This document shows, in pieces, positions 12,300 through 23,400 of a stretch of DNA of 64,000 nucleotides. Position numbers and translations under genes: made by a program. The DNA is from Casuarina equisetifolia. Lineage: Eukaryota; Streptophyta; Magnoliopsida; Fagales; Casuarinaceae. The notes beneath the pieces are model-generated. The model searched no databases. It was not told the DNA's origin and saw only the letters and a program-made list of their open reading frames with translations. Location: positions 21,169,884 to 21,233,883 of the forward strand of contig CM052356.1 in assembly GCA_028551475.1 (NCBI GenBank), given 5' to 3'. Each line of letters begins with the position of its first letter. Position 1 is the stretch's first letter.

Positions 12300-13540
12300 T
12301 CCACCCGAATCTTCTACAGGATGCAGTTGAATAACAGTTAGCATCCGATACAGAACCGAGAAACAAACCAGGCGCCGGTCTTCCGGGTTGTGCAGATTAA
12401 GCTCATTCTGCATCGCTTCATTTTCTAAGGATAATGGGTTCAACTTCTGGCCCATGTTAACAAGTGGGTGGATCAAGCTGCTTCAGGAGATAAATGTATG
12501 CCTAATCCTTAGGCTTCAATTGTGTCATTTATGTTTTGGAGCAGGATTAACACTAACCTATATTAGCCATATCGGAGAAACGGTGCCTGCATCCAGCTTT
12601 AATCCAAACCCTCGGTATACCCTCCTAGGTGCATAAACCGCTACGAGTGGGGCTGCATGAGGCGCTTAGTGCGCACGATCTGGACAATGGGAAACACCAC
12701 TCCGGCCTTTCCTGCATAGCTTCTGTCGTGATCACGGACCTAGCCTTTCGAGCAGCTTGACTATTCTTTTCTTTTTCTGTCATGGAAAGCGAGGGAATTA
12801 TTGAGACAATCGGGATGCATGTCGATTGCTCTCCGCCATGCGTCAATATCATTTTCCGGACTCTCAGTTGTTTTTGTCTTTTGCGTGTTTTCTCCGAGGG
12901 GCAACTGGCAAAATATTGTTTAATGATGAAAGCATTGACACAGAGCTACGTATCCCAATGTACTTCTTTCAACCATCAAAGGACTGGTTGTTTCTTCCTT
13001 TCATGAACCTTTTGGATCAACAGGCCATATATCCTTAATTGGGCTCGGCTTTTCGACAATCATAAAGGGAAGGAATAACATTAGTTTGTTTCCAGAGGAT
13101 CTATTAATGCCACAGGCTCCCCTGTTATTGCAGTAAACGGCATCGGTTCTTGCCACATTCTGCTTATTTCGATGAATGGAAGAATAACTCTTTTAAGACT
13201 TTGAAATCAAGTATTGGCTTGCCGTAGCGCACACCTGAAAGGAAAAGTGGCTTATTTGAAGATACTGAAGTAGAATTGGTCCCGAAAAGTGGAGGGAAAA
13301 GGTCGAGTTGGTCATTCTCTTGCTCGTTTCAAACCAGCGGGGCTGGACATGACTATAGTAGACATCGTTTAGGGTCGCTTATTGGGTTGACCCAAACTAA
13401 CCTTCCCGACTAGTCCAACCCAAAGTGATACGGTTCGGTATCACCAGCACCAAGAGAACATTTGTATATTTCTATGCAGTCAATATACGAAAAGTTGTTT
13501 AACTTGGAAAGGTCTGCTCAAAGCCATGCATGGCGGTGTC
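12300..13540. other. GC-richer tract of unknown, possibly organellar, origin
   Basis: Base composition is visibly more balanced than the neighbours, with few A/T runs; word use (for example CTTGCCGTAGCGCACACC near 13216) resembles plant mitochondrial intergenic DNA. I recognised no mitochondrial or plastid gene in it, and the open frames at 12388-13038 have no family resemblance. It may be a nuclear insertion of organelle DNA or an old gene remnant. Confidence 0.25.
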
Positions 13541-15129
13541 ACAAACCGTAAGATTGAAGGAAAATCGGAAAAGCAATATCACCTGTATATAAGCTTAAAT
13601 TATGTATGAATCTGTGCATATATTTATACAAATTTCTGATTCTACCTTCAGAGATTAACACGTCTATTAAAGGCTCGAAGTGTACCTGACGGAGGTAGTG
13701 GTGCTCTTGAGGAGCTATCGATCTTGGTGGCAACTGGGCATGTTGTACTAATGAGAGATGTTGCAGCAAGTGACAACATGCAATATCTTAACACTCCTTT
13801 CAATTTGGTGACTTGTAGATATCAAACATACCAAACTCATTAAGTAGGGATGGGTGTTAGCAGCTGCACGAGGGTTTGGACATGAAATCATAATGTTATT
13901 TGTTACTTGACTTATCTTCTTCGAACAATAGATTGACATGATTTCTAGTCATAAAGCAGGTAATTAAGGATAAAGTGGCCAATCAAAATTAGTCTAATAA
14001 TTGAAGCACTTTGTCCTGCATATGGTAACAACCAAATAAGAAAAGAAAATAATAGAAAGACCACTCGTTTTTTAAGAGAGATCTATACCCTAGCATCCTT
14101 AAAAGAAAATCACACCTTTGAAAAAACTTATAAAAAGCTTCCCTAAGAGCCAAAAAAGGCATTTTGACAAGCTCATATCTTAGAATTATAAGAGCCATAT
14201 GGTGTGTCGTAACAAAATGCATATCTAAGAATCATAAGAGGCCAAATATGCATTTTATGTAAACAAATACTTGAGAGCATAAGACATAAACATGCGTTAA
14301 AAAAAACATATCTAAGAATCATAAGAGTTATAGTGTTAAGTTGCACATGGAAAAAAAAAAACTTAATAAGTAGTTGATAAAGAAATAAGTTCCTTCACTT
14401 AATACTTTAAGGTTTTAAGTTAAATGTAACATAATATAAAAGCCTAGATTTTGCCTTAGCACCTTTATGGATATGGATAATTCCAAAATCCATACCTAAA
14501 GCAGCTCCCACAAAATGGTTTGGGTTAGACCATTGAGGTGGGAGGGTGCATATTAAATAAATAATGTGAAATCATCCCACATTATTAAGGAGTTCACGAA
14601 GAATTTAAGTTCTATCTTCTACTCCTTCACTTATGAATAAAGATTTTCATAGAACGTGTTGCCACATGTTTCAGGTGAAAGGGCAAGTTAAATTCCATAT
14701 GAAAAAAATAAAAACTTAATAAATAACTTATAAAAAGATGAGTTCTTCTAGTTAATATCTTAGAGTTTTAAGTTGAATATAGATTATTTTTTATTAATAA
14801 TAATAATAACACATACAATATATTTTAACAAAACACAATTATAAGTGCACAATAGTAAAGACGTGCCTTTCATCAAAATGCATATGAGAAGACATAGTAG
14901 TTAAATGGTGCATTTTAACAAAATGTGTACGTTAGTGCACATTAGTTAAGTTGTGTGCTTTAATGACATGCATATATGAATGCATGGTAGGAAAGTTCCT
15001 AAGCAAACACTTTCATATATAGACACACGCATATGCATATATTAGCTTTTACACTATTAGATAGGATGTGATACATGTTGCTAATAACTAATTTATTATA
15101 GGCATGAATCTTGTAAGCATATGTGATAT
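13541..15129. other. Gene-free AT-rich DNA
   Basis: Nothing supported as a gene. It contains a loose repeated phrase, CATATCTAAGAATCATAAGAG, at about 14221 and 14308, and a related one near 14176, which suggests a decayed local duplication. Confidence 0.4.
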
Positions 15130-16660
15130 ATAGGATGAGGATTTATAAATATCTAAAAAAAGGGGTTGAATTGGTTTATTTGTAATCTTGGGTGAACGGT
15201 TGGTTCATCTTTCAAAAAAATGTTTTACTATAAATTTGATAGAATCTACTCAGCTTAAGGTTAGAAAATATGCAAGACCTAAATGGTGAATAAACAAGTA
15301 TAGGTAGTATGCAAATAAATAATGTATTTCAACTTCGAATGTGAGTACAGGAATTCAAGTGTGCTCAGTATTTGCAATATAGTTAGAAGCCACAATGAAG
15401 TAGTGAAATAAACAAGTCAAAATATTGACACAATAGTTTTTTAAGTGGTTCATATCACAACCAGTGATCTTACATCCACCTCCTGTAATATAAAAACTAA
15501 AGGGTCTCATTTTTTCTCCAAAAAATCGTTTACAATTATCAATATACAAACTTCTCCTCCAACTTTTGGGTTAAGAAGCTTACTTCTTCCCGATAGTTGT
15601 TTAATAGGATAGACACGACAGTGTCTTTAGAATGCACCAAATAGCCACAGACAGGAGACCAAATCACTTACTTAGGGTTTAATCGCAAAATCCCAACTCT
15701 TATCTTAGGGTTTGAGTTATGACAGTAATAAGCTCTACAGCATATGCAATACAAATTCAAAATGATGCAAAAAAAAAAACTCAAGAGAACACAATATAAC
15801 CAATTGCTTGAGAGTGCTTGAGCTTCAAAAAGCTCGAGAAAAAAAAAATCAGTTTTGCGTTGCTCTTCATCATCCTTTATAGAAGCCCATATTGCGCCTT
15901 CAACCCAACAGCAAATGCATTTGAAATAAAGCTGTAGCTAACAACAGCAACTTTAAGGTTGCAACGGTAGGGACGGAGTTTCCCGATTTGATGAGCTTGA
16001 TTGACTAAAATGGGGAAAGAGTGAGTTTGAGCCTTTTTGCTTTCCCATTAGTCTTCACCAAACGACGCAATTTTGGCCCAAGGCATTTTCTCTTGAGATG
16101 CATGTTGTTCTATAGTCTTGAATATGATCCACTCAAGTTCGTTGGAGTGACCCTACATGTCACGATAGACCATTATATCGACCCAGATTCACGCATAGAT
16201 TTTGTGTTGGTTTTTGAGCTGTTGCAATATCTACGCAAATTCATATTTATTGTGACAGACACGGTTGTCACAACAGATCATAGTCTCCCACTGTAATAGC
16301 TACGCGATTCACCTTCCTTGCTGCTACGTACGTTGACATTGACTCTACAGGTTCATCCGATAGAACCTGCACTCGAAGGATGACCACAAGCTCAAGGTTC
16401 GAGAAGCAGGAAGTATCAACATTAGTAGTTTGGGGTTAACAGTGAAAGAAAGAGCCCAACATTCATTTCTTCATTCATATGAAGAGCTTAGTCTACTAAA
16501 AGAGGGACCAGCTCGTTGTTAGCGCATCTCTGATTCTTCACACCTATGTGACACGTTCTCTGTGATTAATCTATTAAGTGGGAACTATGAGGTTCCTAAA
16601 GCAACATGACATTTTCTGATTAAACTTGTTATTTTCTTTTCTTGATAGACTGTTTTGTAT
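15130..16660 (+). repeat. Probable LTR-like region with the GGGGTTGAATT signature
   Basis: Starts near AAAAAAAGGGGTTGAATTGG (15157-15176). It then follows the layout seen in the LTR at 50875: a stretch like 'AAGTGGTTCATATCACAACC' near 15440, a short region with CACCTCCTGTAA, and AGGGTTTAATC later. The open frame at 16021-16296 shows no family motif. Ends were not located, so this may be a fragment. Confidence 0.35.
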
Positions 16661-17147
16661 AGATTTTTATCTAACAATCAACAAATTTAATATAACAATT
16701 AAGATTCTACAGCTTTCAAATAATAGAATATAAATATAATGTTAACAAGTACTTGACTCAATTGATAACAATCACTATCTGAGACACTAAATACATACAT
16801 GAATATATGAGTTTATAAAAAAAAAATGTCTTATATAAATAAATATCAAGATGTTGAACTAATCAACAAGTTGAATATTTCTATAAGTGCAACTCTAGCT
16901 CTTTCGTTGTTTTTCTTCTTAGGCTTTTTAATTTTTTTTAACCCTCTCCTGGAATCTCTCACTTCTATTTGAGCTCCACGCTGTGTTAGGAATTCCAGGA
17001 AATCTGCAATCCAACCTTTGCAAGTGGGACTTCTGATCATGATGTTCGGCTGATTTCAGCCTAGAGAGAGAAGAAAATATCTTAACTATTTTTCTTGGCT
17101 ATTCTCGATGCTTCTCAAGCAGTTCATTTCCCCGTTCCTTTTACGTT
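16661..17147 (-). other. Minus-strand open segments downstream of the exon-like segment
   Basis: A 64-residue frame (17040-16846) contains a strongly basic stretch, GLKKIKKPKKKNNERAR. It could be a further exon or the 3' end of the same lost gene as 17148-17337. I do not recognise the protein. Confidence 0.2.
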
Positions 17148-17337
17148 ACCAGAAGACGTCGTCGCCCTTTGTATTTTTTCGGTTGCTTCCTGGAACGAAG
17201 TCGCGCACTAACTTGCGGTTTCTTCGTGGTTTCCGTCGCGTCCTGGGTTTCCTTACGCGGAGTGAGCCTTTTTTCAGTCAAACCTTGCGACTCCTCTTCA
17301 CTCTGGTCTGATTTCTTACGCAGAAAGCTGGTCCACT
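17148..17337 (-). pseudogene. Exon-like segment of an unidentified gene
   Basis: On the minus strand, TTTGTTTTACAG at 17349-17338 is a good acceptor. An open stretch follows and ends at TTCTG before GTAACG, a possible donor. The reading is hydrophilic: WTSFLRKKSDQSEEESQGL, then a Lys/Arg-rich end with KKYKGRRRLL. GC content is higher than in the flanks. No start codon or connected exons were established and the product is unknown. Because no complete gene is visible, it is listed as a probable fragment. Confidence 0.25.
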
Positions 17338-17340
17338 GTA

Positions 17341-18552
17341 AAACAAATATAAGTCTTTGAAAATATTACATGTTAAATTGCCTAATTAAATCATCATCAA
17401 AAATATTAATCTAAATAACTCAACAAAAACAAGTTAAAACCGGCATTGAATTAAACAATGTATTGCTTCATTTAGATTATTATGGGCTTGTAAGAACTGC
17501 TAGTTTAGGAGGAAAGCTTTATATTTTTGTGATTCTTGATGATTTTTCCAAGATCATTTGAATTTATTTCTTAGCACAAGAAAATGAAATGTTTGGTAAT
17601 ACAAATGCAATTATGATGATGACAAAATAGTGGGCACAGAAAAACATAATGAGCTTACTTTTGGTCATATTAGGGCCGGCTATGATGGAAAGTATTTGGT
17701 TAAATCCCAATGAGACGCTTGTTGAAACTTGATGATGACTGAAGCTGCTTCGTGATGAGCAACAAGAAAGATTTTGGAAAAGGTGTTTCCAAAGCAACTC
17801 TACCAAGTGTGAGATTTTTAAACACAAAATGTGCCAACCACAAGGCATTCGTGTTTCCCATTTATGTTGATTAAATGGTATAAAAACTCTTACTGGTCAA
17901 TATTTTTATCCTTTTTAGGCATGGAATTGGGGTAAAATGAAAAAAAAAATATATTGACTTTTTTTTTTATAACCGAAGTGGATAGTCTAAAAACAATTTT
18001 AGAAATGAGCTTCTGAATTATGTTAAATTTTAACTTGCTTCAAACAAGTTGAAAATGAGTACATGAGTACATGAGATATAATATGCCTACATAGTGTTCA
18101 TGAGTTCAAAAATTTTCTTGTATCTTAATTCGATAAAATAAAATACAAATCTAATGACTTGGTAAGAAATACTAAAGCACATAAAATTCACAAAGTGACT
18201 TAACAAGTGATCTACTCACCAAAGAAGAAAGAAGAAACAGGGATTAGGGCTACTAGATCTCAAATTATGAAATAAGATTGTGTAACTATGTATGCTTTAG
18301 AATCTTATAAACTTTTAAGAGCTTTTCATACGAGGGCTACACATATAATATAAAATACAAAAGAACTCTAATAATGTAACTTGACATTAAAGGCAACATG
18401 ATATGGAGTTAGGTAAGTCTTTGCAAGCTCAAGTTTGCTATAATATTAGTCATTCCCATACCTACGGACATAGTGTAACCACGGGTAGTTCTATTGGCAC
18501 AATATAAGAAAATTGTAAGAGAAAACTTCCCTTTTTAGCAATATAAAATCTT
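17341..18552. other. Gene-free AT-rich DNA
   Basis: No supported feature. Open frames at 17564-17848 have no recognisable motif. Confidence 0.4.
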
Positions 18553-18844
18553 TGCTAGTTTTATATTAAATAAAAGTTAAAGGCTACTAACTTTTATCTT
18601 CTCATAGTTATAATAAGTTTTATAATGTTAGGGTAATTTTCCTAAACTTATATACTTCAAGTGCTATTTTCCATAAATATAAATTCTTTTCAAGCTAGTT
18701 TTATATTAAATAAAAGTTAAAGGCTACTAACCTCTATCTTCTTATAGTTATAATAAGTTTTATAATGTTAGGATAATTTCCCTAAGCTTATACACTTCAA
18801 ATGCTATTAATATAAAACACATCTTAAAACCAAAAAAAAAAAAA
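18553..18844 (+). repeat. Tandem pair of LINE-tail-like units ending in poly(A)
   Basis: Two head-to-tail units (18553-18692 and 18693-18844, period 140 bases) both start GCTAGTTTTATATTAAATAA and are nearly identical for over 110 bases. The second ends ATTAATATAAAACACATCTTAAAACC plus about 13 A. Internal blocks (AGGCTACTAACCTCTATCTTC, TTTTATAATGTTAGGATA) are a diverged version of those in the units at 10425-10825, so the family is the same. Confidence 0.6.
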
Positions 18845-19790
18845 TCATGCCTAATTTTGGAAACTATATTTATGTCAATCGCCCTAATCGATACAAGAGT
18901 CCATGCTAGAATACTCTATTAATTATATCTTTATCCGTCCACTCTCTCTCACTTCTTTTTCCTTTCTATAATGAAAAAGCCCTATTCTAATTTTTTAAAA
19001 GACAAAAATCCAAAAGACAAAACTATTGGGAGAATTATACAAATCATGGAGTACGTGAAAAAAAAATGCGCACAAAAGCACTAATAGTTTTATGTAATTA
19101 TAGATAAAGCAATCTCTATACTCCCAAGAGGCAACGATCAATTATTATTTGGAGATTTATTACACTTCTAGGTTACCAAAGAATTTTCCTTCTCTCGTGA
19201 CTCTCTCTCTCTTTGGCCACCGCTTATAAAATGATATAGCAAAAATAAGTTTCTGGAGTTTCATATTTATAGGTAACGTGTCTTTCTAACTCATGTGGGA
19301 CATGGATTATTTTCTTTACCAATCCATGTGGGACATAGACTCCTTCCTATCCCCATTCATGTGAGACATGAACTTTTCGCTTTCCTAAGTCATGTGAAAC
19401 TTTTTTGAAACTTTAGTTGTTCCCAGTATAAATGTATCTTATTTTATTTCAAAATATAATATCTATTTAAGTTTGAAGAAAAAAACTTATGTAAATACAA
19501 TGCATTTTTCTTGTTTCATGTTTCTCTGTCATGTACAGGGGCGCGGAACTATTGAGAAATGTGTCAATCCAATTCACGTTTAAATTAAATATTTTTAATC
19601 ACTTAAAACCAAACTTGACCAATATGGGGGAAATGGAAATGCGTAATTCTTTTATTGAATTTGATCGCAGAGCATAAGTACTCATTCAAAATGAATTTTC
19701 CAGTGCATGTATGAGCATGTGAGTTAAAAAAAAATATATTAATATTATGTAAAAGGGCATAAAAAGGGGACAAAAGAATCTACCGAAAGT
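18845..19790. other. Gene-free DNA upstream of the UBP gene
   Basis: No exon supported. Three related phrases (19290-19300, 19326-19336, 19363-19371) repeat CATGTGGGACATG or close variants, a small degenerate tandem motif. Confidence 0.4.
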
Positions 19791-19998
19791 GAGATGATAC
19801 ATTAAATACATAATTGTGAAAGCCTTATTTTACACGCCAACGCTAAGAAGTTCATTTACATCAACTAAACCCATAGAAGCTAATTTGTGCATATATACTA
19901 GCTGAAAGAGATGATATTATGCAGAGATGATACATTAAATACATAATTGTGAAAGCCTTATCTTACACGCTTACGGCAAGAAGTTAATTTTACATGAT
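19791..19998 (+). repeat. Short tandem duplication about 500-700 bp upstream of UBP
   Basis: GAGATGATACATTAAATACATAATTGTGAAAGCCTTA starts at 19791 and again at 19924 (period 133). About 75 bases are similar in each copy, including ACACGCYNACG and AAGAAGTT. Intervening DNA is unique. It lies just outside the likely promoter. Confidence 0.7.
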
Positions 19999-20260
19999 AA
20001 CTCAAACCCCTTACTAAGAATCGATGAGGTTCATAATGGGCGTTTCGTTACCAGAAGCAGCTCGAAACTCATCCGTTCCCAAATTAAAAGAAATCATGAC
20101 GGTTCTTTTTGAGTGGACCCCAGGCGACGAAGATCGACGGCAAGTCCCGTCCTTGCCGCGTGATAATTAGCCTCTTTCCATCTAAGAAAATCTCAAATCC
20201 GACTGTCCCATTCTCCCAGGAAACAGGCCAAAAGCGAGCCTCGTTCTTACGCCCTCCCCG

Positions 20261-20267
20261 TATAAAC
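20261..20267 (+). promoter_or_regulatory. Candidate TATA box of the UBP gene
   Basis: TATAAAC lies about 237 bases before the start codon, just after a pyrimidine-rich stretch. If it is used, transcription would begin near 20290-20300 and the leader would be about 200 nt. That leader would contain both upstream ORFs. Position and sequence are seen; function is inferred. Confidence 0.4.
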
Positions 20268-20448
20268 AACGTTGAAAACGAAAGGAAAGAGAAGGTGGAG
20301 TGTCGCAGATAGAGATCCTCTTTGGCTGCCCGTTCTTATTCCAAATCGCTGCATCGTAATCCCTTGACGAGGAATTAGAGCGCCAAGGGGAGGCTTCTTC
20401 GTTACGATTTTTGTTGGAGGAAGAAAAAATTGAAGTCATACGAAGATA

Positions 20449-20475
20449 ATGCTTGTGATCGATGAGAAACCCTAG
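20449..20475 (+). promoter_or_regulatory. Upstream ORF 1 of the UBP gene, with telo-box at its end
   Basis: ATG to TAG gives an 8-residue peptide, MLVIDEKP. It ends 22 nt before the main start codon. Its last bases (20467-20475, AAACCCTAG) are also a telo-box, a motif common just upstream of plant housekeeping genes. Translation is not demonstrated. Confidence 0.45.
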
Positions 20476-20497
20476 GATCGAAGAGGCACCCGCGTAG
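20462..20497 (+). promoter_or_regulatory. Upstream ORF 2 of the UBP gene, stop abutting the main ATG
   Basis: ATG to TAG encodes MRNPRIEEAPA. It overlaps upstream ORF 1 in another frame and is in the same frame as the main ORF. Its stop is immediately followed by the main ATG (TAGATG at 20495-20500). If the leader contains it, ribosomes must bypass or reinitiate here, so it could lower UBP translation. Confidence 0.45.
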
Positions 20498-23400
20498 ATG
20501 CTTGTCTCTGCAGTGCCTCTGGACCTGAATTGGTTCCTTCAGTTGCTGTTTTCGGTGTTCGTAATTGCCGTCGGATTGCTCCATCTGGTGAAGAACACCG
20601 CTTCCAAGTACTTTGAGGTCGACGCCAATTTCGAAGCAGGAGGAGGAGAAGGAGAGCGTTCTCATCGCCACCCAATGCCCGACGTTCTCACCCAAGACAA
20701 CTCCATCTGCGCAAACTGCGCCAATCCTGGCACCAAGAAGTGCTCGCGTTGCAAGGCCGTTCGCTACTGGTAATTTACTCCTCAGTAGATTCAATTATTT
20801 TGTGCAAGCATGTTTACATGGGCGGAGAACTTGATTGCGGCAATTTATTTATTTATTTATTTTTTTTTATTTTTTTCTGTTGTGATTATGGCACTTTGGA
20901 TGAAGATATTACTTGGTGTTGCTTGTAGTTCTGCTGTGATCAAGCTATTCTTAAATTTCTATCGTTCCCTAACGTTTCTTGATTTTTTGTGAACCGCTTG
21001 AATGATGTGTACGCTATTTCGTTGCTTAGATTGGGCTGAGATCTGCTCAGCAAGAAGTTCATAAACGGATGGCACTAATTTTATTTACGTACAACAGATT
21101 ACATAAGTTCATTATAGATTTTGGGAAATTTTTCGTTTTTACTGTTTGTCAATTAGCAATTTTTTTAAGAAAATTCTTGCCTTCACAGTTTCATCCCGTA
21201 TTTGATAAACTAATAGATTTCTAAGTGGTGGTTGTCTGTGCTGCTACAATGAGACTTCGTTTCCCAACCTTCGGTAAACATTAATAGGACATTTAATCCT
21301 GAAGCCACCAGATGTTTTAATGCTGCAAAATCTTTTGAATGATTTTATTCATGTGAAGAAGTTATGGCCATGGATTGTTAGGGTTTTAGTTTGATTTAAT
21401 TACTAGTTCCATGAACCAGAGAAATAATTGCTAAATTATCTTTGTGGCAAGCTACCAGAGAATGTTAGCAGATGCATTTGGTTTATTCTATGATATGGAT
21501 ATGTAATTTGTAGGCTATGTAGAAATTTGGATGACAAGAACTTCCAGGTAGATGTTTTAAATTTTAATTTTTTATCGTTGGTTTTAATATATTTTTTCTC
21601 AAACAAAAGGAACTGTTTTCTATGTGCACCACAGTGAAATCGAAGCAATGACCTTGAGAATACAGTCTCAGATGCACCACTTGTTGTCAATTGTTTGCAT
21701 GAGGAATAACTCCTCTGTCTCTGCAGCAACTTTGTTCTTTACTTTTTCTCTTTATTTTTCTATTGTAATAGTGGTTTTAATCTTCTGCTTCATTCCGTTT
21801 GCATTTTTTTCTTTTTTCCTTCTAATTTTTATTTCTTTCACTTCATTAACTTTGGTGGCTGAGTGAATGTTTATGTTTTTCCTTTGTGGCATTATTTATT
21901 TTATTTGTATTATCCATCATTTTATTTACCACTTTAGAGAGCTTAAGGTGTAATGCATGCTGATGTGGTTGTAGTTAAGTACAGAACAAATACTTTGATG
22001 AGTTGGTCTCAGTATTTTTCTTACTTTTATTGCAGCTCGCAAAAATGTCAAGAAGCACACTGGAAATCTGGGCATAAGAAAAAATGCAAGGATTTTCAAG
22101 CACCTGTGGTAAATTCAACTGCAATAGCTAACTCTGGACACAAGACTTCTGGTGCTGCGGTTAAGAGTTTTTCAGCAATTGCATTGGTTCCTCCTCGTGG
22201 AATTTCTAAGCATATCAAGCAGCCCAAAGAGGTAATTATCTCCCTTTTGATTTCACGTGTCTTTTTGTTAATATAAATGATGCTTCAATGATTTTGGTAC
22301 ATCTGCTTGCATTGTGAGACCTGTAACAGGCAATTGTATTTTTACAGATTCTTTTTCCGTATGAGGAGTTTTTGAACTATTTCAATTGGGACAAACCAGG
22401 ATTTCGTCCCTGTGGACTTCTAAATTGTGGAAACAGGTGTGTGATACCTTATTATTGTTTGGTACTAATATTATCATTTGGATGCTTAAAACCCAGAAAT
22501 ATCATACTTGTGGAAACCCTTCCCCTCCCAGAAAACACGTAGACATATGCAAGTGCACATGTACAGGTCTCGGTATGGTTAATTCTTTATTTTTTTCTTG
22601 TGCAGTTGCTTTGCGAATGTTGTTCTACAATGTCTTGCATTTACACGGCCACTTGTTGCTTACTTGTTGGAGAAAGGCCATCGTAGAGAGTGTAAATTCC
22701 TGCAAACCCTCCCACCCCTCTCATCACATAAGTGGATGAATTGTTAGTGCTTAAACTGATGCTTACCCTTACAACTGTTGATTATTGTGTTCCAGGCAGT
22801 CGTAATGATTGGTGTTTCTTATGTGAGTTTCAAACCCATGTTGAAAGGACAAGTCAAAGTTCGCAACCATTTTCTCCCATAAATATTCTCTCACGCTTAC
22901 CTAATATTGGTGGTAATCTTGGCTATGGAAGACAGGAGGATGCTCATGAGTTCATGAGGTTTGTATCATTCTCATTGAATTCATTTTAGTTACTTATTTT
23001 GGCAAGTTCTCTCCAATTCCACTAATTTTTGAGGTAGTGCTCTCTAATGGCATTTGATGATAAGTCTTTCAATATGATGAAGCACACGATCATGCTTGTA
23101 GGTTTGCCATTGATACAATGCAATCTGTCTGCCTTGATGAATTTGGGGGAGAAAAAGCTGTTGATCCTAGGTCGCAAGAGACAACCCTTATCCAACATAT
23201 ATTTGGTGGTCATCTCCAATCTCAGGTTATGCATATTTTGAAGCTTAGGCCAACATTTTGCTTCTTCTCTTTGAGAGTTCCTGTTAGTTCTGCTTTTAGA
23301 GGTCAAATTATCAGAGGTCTTTGTAATATTTGTGACTTGCACATGAATAAGGGTGGTGTTTAATTTGTAAAATCTATAGTTGTGCCTAGTTTTGAGCCTA

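Noticed and set aside
20402..20794. 130-residue minus frame opposite UBP exon 1
   Set aside because: Shadow of the GC-richer first exon, whose + reading is clearly the MYND-finger protein.
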